Assembly (NCBI GenBank): GCA_031425155.1
Contig: JANPIV010000001.1
Coordinates: forward strand, 1 to 64,000
Direction of reading: 5' to 3'
Source of the DNA: M3007 sp031425155
GTDB taxonomy: Bacteria > Bacteroidota > Bacteroidia > Chitinophagales > Saprospiraceae
DNA length: 64,000 nucleotides
Shown: positions 46,529-54,121 of the stretch, one piece after another
How positions within the stretch are numbered: the first letter of the stretch is position 1
How the letters are laid out: each line of letters begins with the position of its first letter
Made by a program: the position numbers and the translations under genes
The notes under the pieces: model-generated
Seen by the model: only the letters and a program-made list of their open reading frames with translations
Databases searched by the model: none
Told to the model about the DNA's origin: nothing

Positions 46529-46807
46529 ATGGAAAAGAATTACAATTTGATCATCCCTCTCGTAAAGCAGGAAATAAAGCACCTGGTAGCCAGGGGTGAC
46601 ATCAGTGCCGCCGCCAATTTCCTTTTGCAATTGGCTCAGATATTTGAGCCCACCATAGAAAATGAAGTGATTATTTTGAAATGTGAAATGAGCATATTGG
46701 AGAAAAAACAACGTATGGGCGCTGTGGACTCCGATACGGAGAACATAGAAAGGTGCCGCTTGGCGCATCGCCTTTTAATGATTTCCATCAGCATCGGCCA
46801 GGCGTAA
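46529..46807 (+). CDS. Small EAD11-like adaptor protein
   Basis: A 92-aa, probably all-helical protein: NLIIPLVKQEIKHLVARGD, ISAAANFLLQLAQIFEP, NEVIILKCEMSILEKKQRMG and TENIERCRLAHRLLMISI. The pattern (helix with R-G-D, helix of Leu, helix with long charged stretch, N/R-in-last-helix) resembles effector-associated domain 11, which recruits effectors in bacterial conflict systems, usually as part of a longer protein. Here it stands alone. It lies divergent from the sigma operon. The family call is tentative. Confidence 0.5.
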   Translation: MEKNYNLIIPLVKQEIKHLVARGDISAAANFLLQLAQIFEPTIENEVIILKCEMSILEKKQRMGAVDSDTENIERCRLAHRLLMISISIGQA

Positions 46808-47925
46808 AGCCAACATTATTTAAACGCATGATCCTTTTATATTATTAGTACGGATCAGCATGGTTATTTTTTTCCGCCAAGTTTGAGGTAGTCTGGTTTT
46901 CTTGTCTTCATTGTCCGGCTGAATCCAGCCCTGCAATGGCCAAGTCTCTGCCAAGAGTTGGAAGAATTTTTGGACAAATTGGTTTTAAAAATTATTCCAT
47001 AATTAAGATTATGTTAAATAACAATGTAATTACATAAATTTGCACTGGGAAAAGTGGCCCGTTAACAGATAATCACCATAGAAACAGATTTCAAGCACTT
47101 AAAAATTGAATTAGTTTCCGTCTCCTTTTAGCCCCGCGAAGTAAGTAACCAAAAGCATCCACCTCCGCCCTTGGGTTGGGTTGGCATCTACCAGCAACAG
47201 GGCAAGTTACGGGGTGGGTTGCACACACGCAAGGGGACGCAGTCCGGTACTCACCTCCCTGCGTGTGCAGCCCCGAAACCCCTGTCCGTGCGGCCCAAAG
47301 GGGGCCGCGTCGCGAATGTCGGGCCTTCCGTGCAGCGAGGTTCCGTTCCTCCCTTGCCCCTTGCGCTTAGTGCCACCCACCCCGTGTCCCCCTTGGGTGC
47401 CCGCTGGCAGTGCTCGCGCATCGTTGCCCGGCTTTTTCCAAGGGGCCTTTTTCGCTATGTTTTCTGCTCTTGTTTTCGCTCGTGATCGGCATAGTCTCAC
47501 CTTGCATCGGGGTCGTTTCGCTTCTGGTCGCTATGGTCATTGCTGGTTTTGTAGTACGCTCAGCCGCTTGCCGCTGGGCTATTGTTCCTCCTGCGGGGTC
47601 CCCGCGTAGTCAGTGGCCAGCGGGTCGGGTTTGGTCCCGGCCCGCTGGCTTTTTAACATAATAAAATACACATTTTTCTTGCTTTTCAACAACAAATACA
47701 CGAACTTTACTGGAGCAACCAGGGGCAAAAGCGGCATGGAAAATTCGCCAATTTACATTCGCTATTAGCCTTATTATCAATATTTTAAATTGTTTTTCCC
47801 CTGCCGAAATTGCTCTTAACCGCCATGAATTTTTTAAGCGACGGCGGGTTTTCTAAACCTCTCAACCTTTTTCTAAACCTCTTCACTCAACCCCGCCAGA
47901 CGGCGGCCTAAATTGCAAAAAAGCC
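46808..47925. other. Intergenic region with GC-rich, possibly structured RNA
   Basis: 46808-47130 is AT-rich without recognised features. 47150-47650 is GC-rich, has open frames in all phases but no protein motif, and ends in a strong plus-strand terminator at 47616-47654, which suggests a non-coding transcript of up to 500 nt. 47660-47925 is AT-rich and probably holds the promoter of the next gene. Confidence 0.45.
47616..47654 (+). terminator. Strong terminator after a GC-rich region
   Basis: GCCAGCGGGTCGGG (47616-47629), loop TTTGGT, CCCGGCCCGCTGGC (47636-47649) give a 14-bp stem with one G-U pair, followed by five T. It terminates a plus-strand transcript although no gene lies upstream within 800 bp. 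Confidence 0.85.
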
Positions 47926-48168
47926 ATGTCAGCCACCTACCTCCTCCCCACTCCCACCCAGTTCCCACAAACCGAAAAGTTTGAATCGGTCGAACTGGAC
48001 TATCCACCGCTCACCGAGTTTTTACACTACCTCCGCGACTGCCACATTGACCCAACCGGAATGCCCGACGAACAGTTGGAACGCACCGTTTTCGCTTACC
48101 TCGACGTGGACTACGACCACTACCAGCGCGAGCAACTCGAACGCGAACTTATCCTCGAATCGCTATGA
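47926..48168 (+). CDS. Small protein of unknown function
   Basis: An 80-aa acidic protein (MSATYLLPTPTQFPQTEKF ... LERELILESL) with likely helices and no recognised motif. Its stop overlaps the start of the next gene by four bases (ATGA at 48165-48168), which supports it being real and co-translated with the secreted proteins that follow. Context suggests a mobile-element accessory gene. Confidence 0.6.
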   Translation: MSATYLLPTPTQFPQTEKFESVELDYPPLTEFLHYLRDCHIDPTGMPDEQLERTVFAYLDVDYDHYQREQLERELILESL

Positions 48169-48803
48169 TCCGCGCCCTGGTCATCTGCTGCCTGCTCTGC
48201 GCCACCGGCGTAGTCCGGGCCCAACAGCCCGACGCTGTCCCGACCGATTCCTTTCCCGCGCTCCCGCAGATCCTTGCCGCCATCGATTCCTTTTATGCCC
48301 GGCAATGCGCGGCCCAGGTGCAGGAGTTCCAGGACACGAAGCGTGGCCACTGGATGCAGTGGATGCCGCAGGTCGGGGTCGGCTACGTACCGGCACTGTA
48401 TCCCGGACAGGGCGACCGACTGCGACCGACGATCAGTTACAGCCTGTCCACCGTGGAACAGAACCTGCGCAAAAGCGAGGAACGCAAGGTGAAAAGACTG
48501 TCGCTTACCGATCAATGCGCCCTCGATGCACAGCGCGAGAAAGAGAAGGTGTGGCAGATGTTTCAGCGTCGCCTGCTGATGATCGGCCAACTGCGCCACC
48601 AGCGCGAAGTATTCCAGATTGATGAACAACTCTACCAGTTCTATACCGACGAGTTCCAAAAAGTGAAAATACCCGCTGATTTCTATCTCGGCGAAAAACG
48701 CAAGTACCTGGAAAAAGCCTTTGCCATTCGCCAGGCGGAATTCGCCATCCAGGTGCTCGAAGCAGAGATTCTAGCCGCCGGACACATCGCACCCATCCAC
48801 TAA
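48165..48803 (+). CDS. Secreted helical protein of a mobile-element module
   Basis: A 212-aa protein with a signal peptide (MIRALVICCLLCATGVVRAQ). The mature part is mostly helical, with long charged segments (YSLSTVEQNLRKSEERKVKRL, EKEKVWQMFQRRLLMIGQLR), resembling periplasmic conjugation accessory proteins of Bacteroidota elements, although no family is firmly recognised. It overlaps the previous gene by four bases and is followed after 16 bp by another secreted protein. Confidence 0.65.
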   Translation: MIRALVICCLLCATGVVRAQQPDAVPTDSFPALPQILAAIDSFYARQCAAQVQEFQDTKRGHWMQWMPQVGVGYVPALYPGQGDRLRPTISYSLSTVEQNLRKSEERKVKRLSLTDQCALDAQREKEKVWQMFQRRLLMIGQLRHQREVFQIDEQLYQFYTDEFQKVKIPADFYLGEKRKYLEKAFAIRQAEFAIQVLEAEILAAGHIAPIH

Positions 48804-48819
48804 TTCAACCACACCAAGC

Positions 48820-49269
48820 ATGAAAAAAGCCACTTTCGTGGCCGTCCTCTGGGCGGTCACCCTCTCCGCCTACGGCCAAACCGCCCAACCAATTACTCAG
48901 ACCTTATTTTCTTCTCAATTATTTGATCCTCAAAAAGCCGCCAAAGTAGCATGGTCCAGCCTGCCTACTGTCCGAAACTGGCGGCACGTCGTCCAAGATA
49001 TTCCGAAGGGCCAGCCCACCTGGGGTTACATGAAGTTTACCGACATCGGCCCTTACCTGACCTGGGGCGCAGAACATAAATACCAAGCCTACTACTCGCC
49101 CGATGCCCGCAACCTGTACCGCTACAACACCGGCATGACCCGTGGACAAAAAGTGACCGTCAAAGTGCTGTTCCCGGGGACCTACTACGTGTATTTTCAA
49201 GAGGCTGCCCTTTTGCTCCAACTCAATGTGACCACCAACCAGATCATCGCCAACCTGTACGCGAAGTAG
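48820..49269 (+). CDS. Small secreted protein
   Basis: A 149-aa protein with a signal peptide (MKKATFVAVLWAVTLSAYGQ) and an all-beta-looking mature part (YMKFTDIGPYLTWGAEHKYQ, KVTVKVLFPGTYYVYFQEA). No recognised family. It is the last gene of the unit starting at 47926, which ends in a strong terminator at 49344. Confidence 0.62.
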   Translation: MKKATFVAVLWAVTLSAYGQTAQPITQTLFSSQLFDPQKAAKVAWSSLPTVRNWRHVVQDIPKGQPTWGYMKFTDIGPYLTWGAEHKYQAYYSPDARNLYRYNTGMTRGQKVTVKVLFPGTYYVYFQEAALLLQLNVTTNQIIANLYAK

Positions 49270-49343
49270 TTAGTAGCCAAGTGTAACTCTTTTGCGAGCC
49301 GCAGAGCGGCAAAATATTGGTAGCCTTTTCACCAGCAATTGAC

Positions 49344-49388
49344 AGGAGGTGCAGCGCACCGAAATGTGCTGCGCCTCCTGTTATTTTT
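49344..49388 (+). terminator. Terminator of the 47.9-49.3 kb operon
   Basis: AGGAGGTGCAGCGCA (49344-49358) pairs with TGTGCTGCGCCTCCT (49365-49379), 15 bp with two wobble pairs, followed by GTTATTTTT. It lies 75 bp beyond the preceding stop. Confidence 0.85.
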
Positions 49389-49425
49389 CTATAAAAAGTT
49401 AATTAAAAGTTCGTTTTCGTAAAAT

Positions 49426-49433
49426 TATTTTTG
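49426..49433 (+). promoter_or_regulatory. -7 box of the gene at 49465
   Basis: TATTTTTG fits TAnnTTTG and lies 31 bp before the ATG. No clear -33 TTG was identified. Confidence 0.4.
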
Positions 49434-49464
49434 CATTTTTGTGGCTTATTAAACAGCAAACTCT

Positions 49465-49737
49465 ATGGCCAAAAAATTAAAATCCAACCCGTCCAACGAT
49501 CCCGAAATGGCTGCCTTGTTCCAGAAATTACAAGCCGCCGACAAGTGGCTACCGATCAATGCCAATCAGTTAGCCGCCAAGGAGTTCGACATGAGCGAAA
49601 GTTACATCCAATACATTCGCTGGGGCAAAGCCATTAGCGGCTCCGTCCGTTGGAACGTGGACGTGGTCCTATTTCTCCTAAAACTGGCCAAAGAGCGCAA
49701 AGACCTGGCGAAGGAGTTGATGGCCATAGATTTCTAG
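49465..49737 (+). CDS. Small putative DNA-binding protein
   Basis: A 90-aa protein: MAKKLKSNPSNDPEMAALFQ, then LPINANQLAAKEFDMSESYIQYIRWGKAI, which has helix-turn-helix spacing and could bind DNA, and a C-terminal helix rich in Lys and Leu. No family is recognised. It is monocistronic between a terminator and the GC-rich repeat region. It could be a small regulator of the element. Confidence 0.55.
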   Translation: MAKKLKSNPSNDPEMAALFQKLQAADKWLPINANQLAAKEFDMSESYIQYIRWGKAISGSVRWNVDVVLFLLKLAKERKDLAKELMAIDF

Positions 49738-50393
49738 GGAACAGGCTCAAATAAGGGTCTTTTTGCGCTCCGTACAGAAGTTATGTTTTTTGTCCTTCCA
49801 TAGGAATCCGTCTACATCATGTTCTTTGCCCTTTGCTCTTTTTGCTCATTGTCTTTTCCCCTTATTGGGCCCATCCCTCCGGTCAGCGGTCACCGCTTTG
49901 CCCCCTACCCTACTGCCCCTCCGCGCGTCCGCTCCCAAAGTCGCTCCCGCCGCTACGGAGCATCCGGTTGGGCGCAGCGGCCACCACCGCCCTCCGGGTC
50001 GGGCTGTTCCAGGCTCCCTGAACGGTCGGCCACGGCCTGAAGGGGCCGCGTCTGCGGCGAAGGAGCCGCCCCTTCCACATCCCTTGTGCAGTGCTGCGCT
50101 TGTCCCGGCAGTCGGCAAGGCCCGAAAAGGGCCACGCCGACTAGTCCGGGGTGTGGTGGTAATCGTAGCGGGCATCGTGGTAGTGGCGTCCCTTCCCTGC
50201 GGTCGGGGACGCCGGGCTGCATTCGTTGTTTTTCATGGCTTTTCCCACTATACCCTGCTCGCCTCGGCAGGGTTTACCCTCCTTTGTCGGGCAAACCCTG
50301 CCTCGCTCGTACGGCCCACGCGCAGCGGCTAAGGGACGGCCCCCGAAAAAGGGATGCCGCCCATACCTGCTCCTGCCCCAACTGGCTCCGCGC

Positions 50394-50444
50394 GGCAGGC
50401 AGGCCATCAACCGCAAAAAATGCTTTATGGAAGGCCAGCCTGCC
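50394..50444 (+). repeat. Conserved hairpin, copy 1 of 5
   Basis: Arms GGCAGGCAGGCC and GGCCAGCCTGCC (one mismatch) enclose a loop containing CAAAAAATGCTTTATGGAA. The loop is more conserved than the arms in the other copies. Confidence 0.75.
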
Positions 50445-50608
50445 CAAACCTGCCCGCACAATGGCACCGGAAGCAGCAATCACTGTTTCGTGCTACTAAA
50501 GCCAGGCATCGTGTAGGGCATGGCGAACCCCACGCGCAGCGGGTCAGGGACGGCCCCCGAAAAAGGGATGCCGCCCACACCCGCTCCTGCCCCCAAACGG
50601 CTCCGCGC

Positions 50609-50659
50609 GGCAGGCAGGCCATCAGCGGCAAAAAACGCCTTATGGAAGGCCAGCCTGCC
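50609..50659 (+). repeat. Conserved hairpin, copy 2 of 5
   Basis: Same arms as copy 1; loop contains GGCAAAAAACGCCTTATGGA. Confidence 0.75.
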
Positions 50660-50877
50660 CAAACCCGCCCGCTCAGTAGCACCGAAGTCGGCAGTTCGCA
50701 GTTGCAGTTTTGCCTCTTATTTCTTGCCTTTTTGCTTTTTGCCTCTTATTTCCTTGCTCCTTGCCTATTTGCTTTTTGCCCTTTGCCTCTTGCCCCAGCC
50801 CACGCGCAGCGGCTAAGGTCGGCCCCCAAAAAAGGGATGCCGCCCATACCCGCTCCCGCCCCCAACCGGCCCCACGC

Positions 50878-50928
50878 GGCAGGCCGGCCATCAACCGCAA
50901 AAAACGCTTTATGGAAGGCCCGCCTACC
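50878..50928 (+). repeat. Conserved hairpin, copy 3 of 5
   Basis: Arms GGCAGGCCGGCC and GGCCCGCCTACC; loop contains CAAAAAACGCTTTATGGAA. Confidence 0.75.
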
Positions 50929-51120
50929 CAAACCCGCCCGCCCAATGGCACCAGAATCGGCAATCGGTGTTTCGTTTATCTGCACGTAGTTGCCCGACGA
51001 GCGGATTTTTGCCACTGTTTATCACCATTATTCAATTAACTAATTGATTATCAATAAATTAACTATTTACACTATTATCCCCCCCTTCTTATTTTTTTTT
51101 ATTTTTTTATTTTTTAAATA

Positions 51121-51200
51121 TGGTGCATATGGTGCAAGGCCCATATTTGGTGCAAAGTGGTGCAGAGTGGTGCATGCACCAAAGGATGCACCAAACTATA
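51121..51200. repeat. GGTGCA iteron cluster 1
   Basis: Five direct GGTGCA hexamers (51122, 51131, 51149, 51159, 51169) and two inverted TGCACC (51175, 51187). The last 48 bp are almost identical to 63906-63952. It lies directly after an AT-rich tract of T and A runs, as expected for an origin or replication-initiator binding site. Confidence 0.75.
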
Positions 51201-51425
51201 TTCGGTAATAAATCAGCAAACAGTGTTTCCTTTGGTTCGATGCAGTTGCCCGACGAGCGGGCTGCTGGCACGGCTACGGGGCTTCGCTCTGGCGGCCCCT
51301 TGCGCCGCTGCCAAGGATATAGGGGGCCGCCCCCCTATGACCCCGCCCAACGCACGCAATGGAACGTAGTGACATCCCGGTTTTTCATCGGGACGGCCGC
51401 CGGGCCAACCCGCCAAATAGCCCCA

Positions 51426-51472
51426 GGGTAGGCCTCCATCGGCAAAACCGCTTTATGGAAGGCCCACCCTAC
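51426..51472 (+). repeat. Conserved hairpin, copy 4 of 5
   Basis: Arms GGGTAGG and CCACCCTACC-type; loop contains GGCAAAACCGCTTTATGGAA. The flanks differ from copies 1-3 but resemble those of copy 5. Confidence 0.7.
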
Positions 51473-51690
51473 CACTAAGCCAACCCACTGCCCGCCCGGC
51501 AGCCGCCCCGACGCAAACCGCCCAACGCTCCAAGGCCGCTCTGCACAAAAGTCCCGGCAGCAGTTCCCCCTGCACCCCCAGCGGCAAAAATCGTTTCCCC
51601 CAACCCCCAGGGGCGTTTCCCGGCTCGGCGGCAGGGCTACCAGCCAACCCACCCGCAATGGCCGCCGGGCCAACCCGCCAAATAGCCCCA

Positions 51691-51739
51691 GGGCAGGCCA
51701 TCATCGGCAAAAACGCTTTATGGAAGGCCAGCCCTTCCC
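51691..51739 (+). repeat. Conserved hairpin, copy 5 of 5
   Basis: Arms GGGCAGGCC and GGCCAGCCCTTCCC; loop contains GGCAAAAACGCTTTATGGAA. A 40-bp flank (GCCGCCGGGCCAACCCGCCA and onward) is shared with copy 4. Confidence 0.7.
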
Positions 51740-51870
51740 GCTAACCTCTCCCACTGCCCCGCCCGCCAGCCGCTCCACCCCGAGGCTGGGGCCAGCGTGC
51801 CGCCCTCGCCGGGAACAAAATCGGCTGCTACGGGTAGCGGTGGCCCGCCAGGGCTCCGAAAAGTCCATTT

Positions 51871-52290
51871 TTAGCACAGGAGCAGCGGCGGCGGCGTGTA
51901 GCACTGGTGCAGGCTGTCCGCTTCCAGTTCCAGTAGTGGTTTACCAGCCAGGGCCGTTTTGCGGGCAGCATCCCAGGTGCCGCCCCGCTGCCAGCGGCCC
52001 GGCGCATACAGCGCCAGCGTTACTTCCGCCCTGGCCACCAGTTGCGTGTTACGCAGCAGCGGCGCAGCCTTGTGCTGGTGCTGGTCATAGTCCGGTTTCA
52101 GCGTTTCGGTTGGTAGCCCCGCCGCCAGTGCCCAGGCTGCGGCGTGCGCATCGGCACCCGCCGCCCCACCATGCAGCAGCAGTGTGGGTACTGGGTGCCC
52201 CTGCTGGCGCAGGAATTCCAGCCCCCTTTCGAGCAGGTCCACCGTTTGTGCGGCGGTGAGTTGGCGGCTGCCGGTGAGCAGTAAGATCAT
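51871..52290 (-). CDS. SLOG-fold (DUF2493/YspA-like) protein
   Basis: About 139 aa starting MILLLTGSRQL. The Rossmann-like SLOG pattern is clear: TGSR near the N-terminus, LLLHGGAAGADAHAAAWA in the middle, then PDYDQHQHKAAPLLRNTQLVA and GGTWDAARKTALAGKPLLEL. Such proteins bind nucleotides or nucleotide-derived signals and are common on plasmids, phages and in conflict systems. The frame is open 15 codons further upstream but the ATG at 52290 fits the family start. It is the only minus-strand gene in this module. Confidence 0.75.
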   Translation of the reverse strand: MILLLTGSRQLTAAQTVDLLERGLEFLRQQGHPVPTLLLHGGAAGADAHAAAWALAAGLPTETLKPDYDQHQHKAAPLLRNTQLVARAEVTLALYAPGRWQRGGTWDAARKTALAGKPLLELEADSLHQCYTPPPLLLC

Positions 52291-52440
52291 AAGCAGAATT
52301 TCTATAAAATTAGTCAAAATCTGCCAGATCATCAAATATTTTGTTGATTATAAGTTGTATTTATTTTCATTTATTTTACCTGATAATTAGGTATTACCAA
52401 CTATTTGTTGTAAATTTATAGTGTTATCGAACTAATCATC

Positions 52441-52453
52441 TAACTATTTGCAC
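52441..52453 (+). promoter_or_regulatory. CTAACTATTTGCAC box before the 52.46 kb gene
   Basis: TAACTATTTGCAC lies six bases before the ATG. The same box precedes ardC at 54108 and occurs with small changes at 51058, 52399, 61642 and 61849, so it is an element-wide promoter or regulator site. Confidence 0.5.
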
Positions 52454-52458
52454 TTTTT

Positions 52459-52743
52459 ATGAGCCACGCTAAAACCCTTTTCGCTCAGTCTCGGGTCGGT
52501 GTCACCCCCGATTATCAACAACAGAAACAGGAAGCCGCCGAAGTCGCCGCTTTCCAAAAGAAAGAATGGCAGGTGCTCCAACTGTGGGCCATTTTGGAAA
52601 AAGCCCAGGACGCGGCCAGGGATACGCCACTGGTCGAGCCGGAGGGCGATTATTGCCCCGGAGTCATCACCGTGCTCGATGCCATCTATGAGGCCCAGGT
52701 CACCTTGAAACAACTGTTCCCGGTCATCCTCGAACGATCCTAA
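52459..52743 (+). CDS. Small protein of unknown function
   Basis: A 94-aa helical protein (MSHAKTLFAQSRVGVTPDYQ, QEAAEVAAFQKKEWQVLQLW, YEAQVTLKQLFPVILERS). No recognised motif. It follows the CTAACTATTTGCAC box closely and is followed by a hairpin (52771-52800). Typical of mobile-element accessory genes. Confidence 0.6.
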   Translation: MSHAKTLFAQSRVGVTPDYQQQKQEAAEVAAFQKKEWQVLQLWAILEKAQDAARDTPLVEPEGDYCPGVITVLDAIYEAQVTLKQLFPVILERS

Positions 52744-52770
52744 GGTTTCTTAAGTCTGCATTTCATCATC

Positions 52771-52816
52771 GTCCCTGTCCGGCTCCGGGTGGGCAGGGAC
52801 CACTATCCCCTTTTTT
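52771..52816 (+). terminator. Possible terminator
   Basis: GTCCCTGTCC (52771-52780) pairs with GGGCAGGGAC (52791-52800), one wobble; six T follow after ten bases, so it is weaker than most here. Confidence 0.5.
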
Positions 52817-52838
52817 AAACACATTAAATAAATTTACC

Positions 52839-53483
52839 ATGAAAAAGCAAAGCGCAACCGCAGCCAATCCCCCCAACCACGTGACAGACATCATGAACCA
52901 CGAAACCGGCGAACTGAATGTCCTGTACTTCCCCGGCCATCCCAAGGTCACCCGCTTTGATGCCGGCCTCGGCGTGTTCACCGATGAAGAAAAAACGCCC
53001 ATGACCAAAAAAGGCGATCCGTTTACCATTCGCCCGGTGGCCTTTCGGCTCTTTACCGACGACATTCTCGGAATGGGCAAAAAGCGGTGGGCCGAATTCT
53101 TCTACCTCAACGAGGCCCGCATCGTCTGCAACCTGCTGATGCACGGTTATAGCGTGGATGAACTCATGAAGTTGGTCCCGAAACTGTACTACGAGCAGGC
53201 CAATATCTGCCAGGTCGCCCTGACCATCAAGCCCATTGAAAAGGTAAGTAAAGCCGAAGAGGCCAGGGGCAAAAAGTTCTATATCTGTGAGTTTTCCGCC
53301 GTGCGGCTCACCGGCCCGGAATGCCAGTTGAATGAACTAATCGGTACTACCCTACCCATCTGGCGGAAGGATACGCTCACCGGCGATGCGCTCACCCAAA
53401 GTTCCCGCCACTATACGCCGCCGATTCAAAATGCTTCCGCCGAGGAGGAAAGCGGCCCGGAGCCCGCCGCCGAGCCTGCCTAG
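52839..53483 (+). CDS. Protein of unknown function, mobile-element associated
   Basis: A 214-aa cytoplasmic-looking protein: NHETGELNVLYFPGHPKVTRFDAGLGVFT, KGDPFTIRPVAFRLFTDDILGMGKKRWAEFFYLNE and a Pro/Ala/Glu-rich tail. No family is recognised. It lies in its own unit between a hairpin and a perfect terminator at 53491. Possibly a DNA-processing accessory of the element, but nothing in the sequence proves it. Confidence 0.62.
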   Translation: MKKQSATAANPPNHVTDIMNHETGELNVLYFPGHPKVTRFDAGLGVFTDEEKTPMTKKGDPFTIRPVAFRLFTDDILGMGKKRWAEFFYLNEARIVCNLLMHGYSVDELMKLVPKLYYEQANICQVALTIKPIEKVSKAEEARGKKFYICEFSAVRLTGPECQLNELIGTTLPIWRKDTLTGDALTQSSRHYTPPIQNASAEEESGPEPAAEPA

Positions 53484-53490
53484 TTTCCAT

Positions 53491-53520
53491 CCGGGCAGCC
53501 CTGGCTGCCCGGCATTTTTT
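53491..53520 (+). terminator. Terminator after the 52.8 kb gene
   Basis: CCGGGCAGCC, two bases, GGCTGCCCGG (53503-53512), a perfect 10-bp stem, then CATTTTTT. Confidence 0.9.
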
Positions 53521-53542
53521 CACTCTTTACTTTCCTTTTATC

Positions 53543-54034
53543 ATGCAAAAATGCCTTTTACCGCTCTTCTTGATGCTGTTGCCGCTGGTCAGCATTGCCC
53601 AAAGTAGCCCCACTACTACCAAACCGGATACCCTGCACTATGCCGACCAAGTCACCGAAAAGCCCAGAATCTGGAAAGAACAAACCTTGGTTTTTAAGGA
53701 AAACTACGACGGCACCGGAGCCGGGGTCATCAAGGTTCCCGCCGCTGAGTGGGCCAGCAGTCTGAATGTCTATCAGGCCAGTTTTCGCGCGGTGGCCGAT
53801 AGCCTCGTTTTCAAGTTTACTACCAAATTGGACATTGCCCCCGGCAGCATCCTTTTTGGCCGACACAACGGCGGGCCGATCCTTCCCCGTTTCGCTGCCG
53901 AAAGAACCAGCGCACAAACCCTCTATGGCCAGAAAATCTGGAAATGGGAAATTGTGCTCACCGGCGAAATCGTCGCCGCTTTCCGCGAGCGCAAACAGCC
54001 CTTCCAAATCTATTTTGACTTGGTCTTGCAATGA
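53543..54034 (+). CDS. Small secreted protein
   Basis: A 163-aa protein with a signal peptide (MQKCLLPLFLMLLPLVSIAQ). The mature part (QTLVFKENYDGTGAGVIKVP, ILFGRHNGGPILPRFAAERT, WKWEIVLTGEIVAAFRE) looks like a small beta protein. No recognised family. It is monocistronic between terminators at 53491 and 54041. Confidence 0.6.
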   Translation: MQKCLLPLFLMLLPLVSIAQSSPTTTKPDTLHYADQVTEKPRIWKEQTLVFKENYDGTGAGVIKVPAAEWASSLNVYQASFRAVADSLVFKFTTKLDIAPGSILFGRHNGGPILPRFAAERTSAQTLYGQKIWKWEIVLTGEIVAAFRERKQPFQIYFDLVLQ

Positions 54035-54040
54035 CCCACC

Positions 54041-54080
54041 CCGCTGCCCGGTGCGGGTTCCGCGCCGGGCGGCTTTCTCT
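54041..54080 (+). terminator. Terminator before ardC
   Basis: GCCCGGTGCG (54046-54055) pairs with CGCGCCGGGC (54061-54070) with one wobble; the tail CTTTCTCTT is only partly T. Confidence 0.6.
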
Positions 54081-54107
54081 TAACACCCACCCATTTTTTA
54101 ATCAGCC

Positions 54108-54120
54108 TAACTATTTGCAC
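54108..54120 (+). promoter_or_regulatory. CTAACTATTTGCAC box before ardC
   Basis: TAACTATTTGCAC ends one base before the ATG at 54122, the same box as at 52441. If it is a promoter the ardC mRNA would be nearly leaderless; if it is an operator it would overlap the start codon region. Confidence 0.5.
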
Positions 54121-54121
54121 T

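Larger units (their letters stand above)
50315..50965 (+). repeat. Three-copy GC-rich unit of about 155 bp
   Basis: Copies start at 50315, 50529 and 50799, each opening CCCACGCGCAGCGG, then GGCCCCC, AAAAAGGGATGCCGCCCA and GCTCC.GCCCC, and closing with the conserved hairpin. Copies are separated by unrelated sequence (including a TTTGCC-type tract between copies 2 and 3), so they are dispersed rather than strictly tandem. Confidence 0.8.
49738..51870. other. GC-rich repeat region without convincing genes
   Basis: Over 2 kb with open frames in every phase but no protein motifs, signal peptides or coupled starts; C-rich on the plus strand. It contains pyrimidine runs of the TTTGCC type (49815-49860 and 50710-50795), three copies of a 150-160-bp unit, five copies of a conserved hairpin, and an AT-rich window (51030-51120) ahead of the GGTGCA iterons. 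It is probably non-coding regulatory or replication-related DNA. Confidence 0.55.

Noticed and set aside
46379..46768. Minus-strand 129-codon frame opposite the EAD11-like gene
   Set aside because: It lies over the terminator-poor gap and the plus-strand gene, with poor composition; the plus frame has the better helical pattern.
47171..47609. Overlapping frames in the GC-rich segment before 47.65 kb
   Set aside because: Several phases are open at once, as expected from composition; treated as possible structured RNA.
49763..51739. Many 60-210-codon frames in the GC-rich repeat region
   Set aside because: They overlap in all phases, follow the repeats and lack motifs or start signals.
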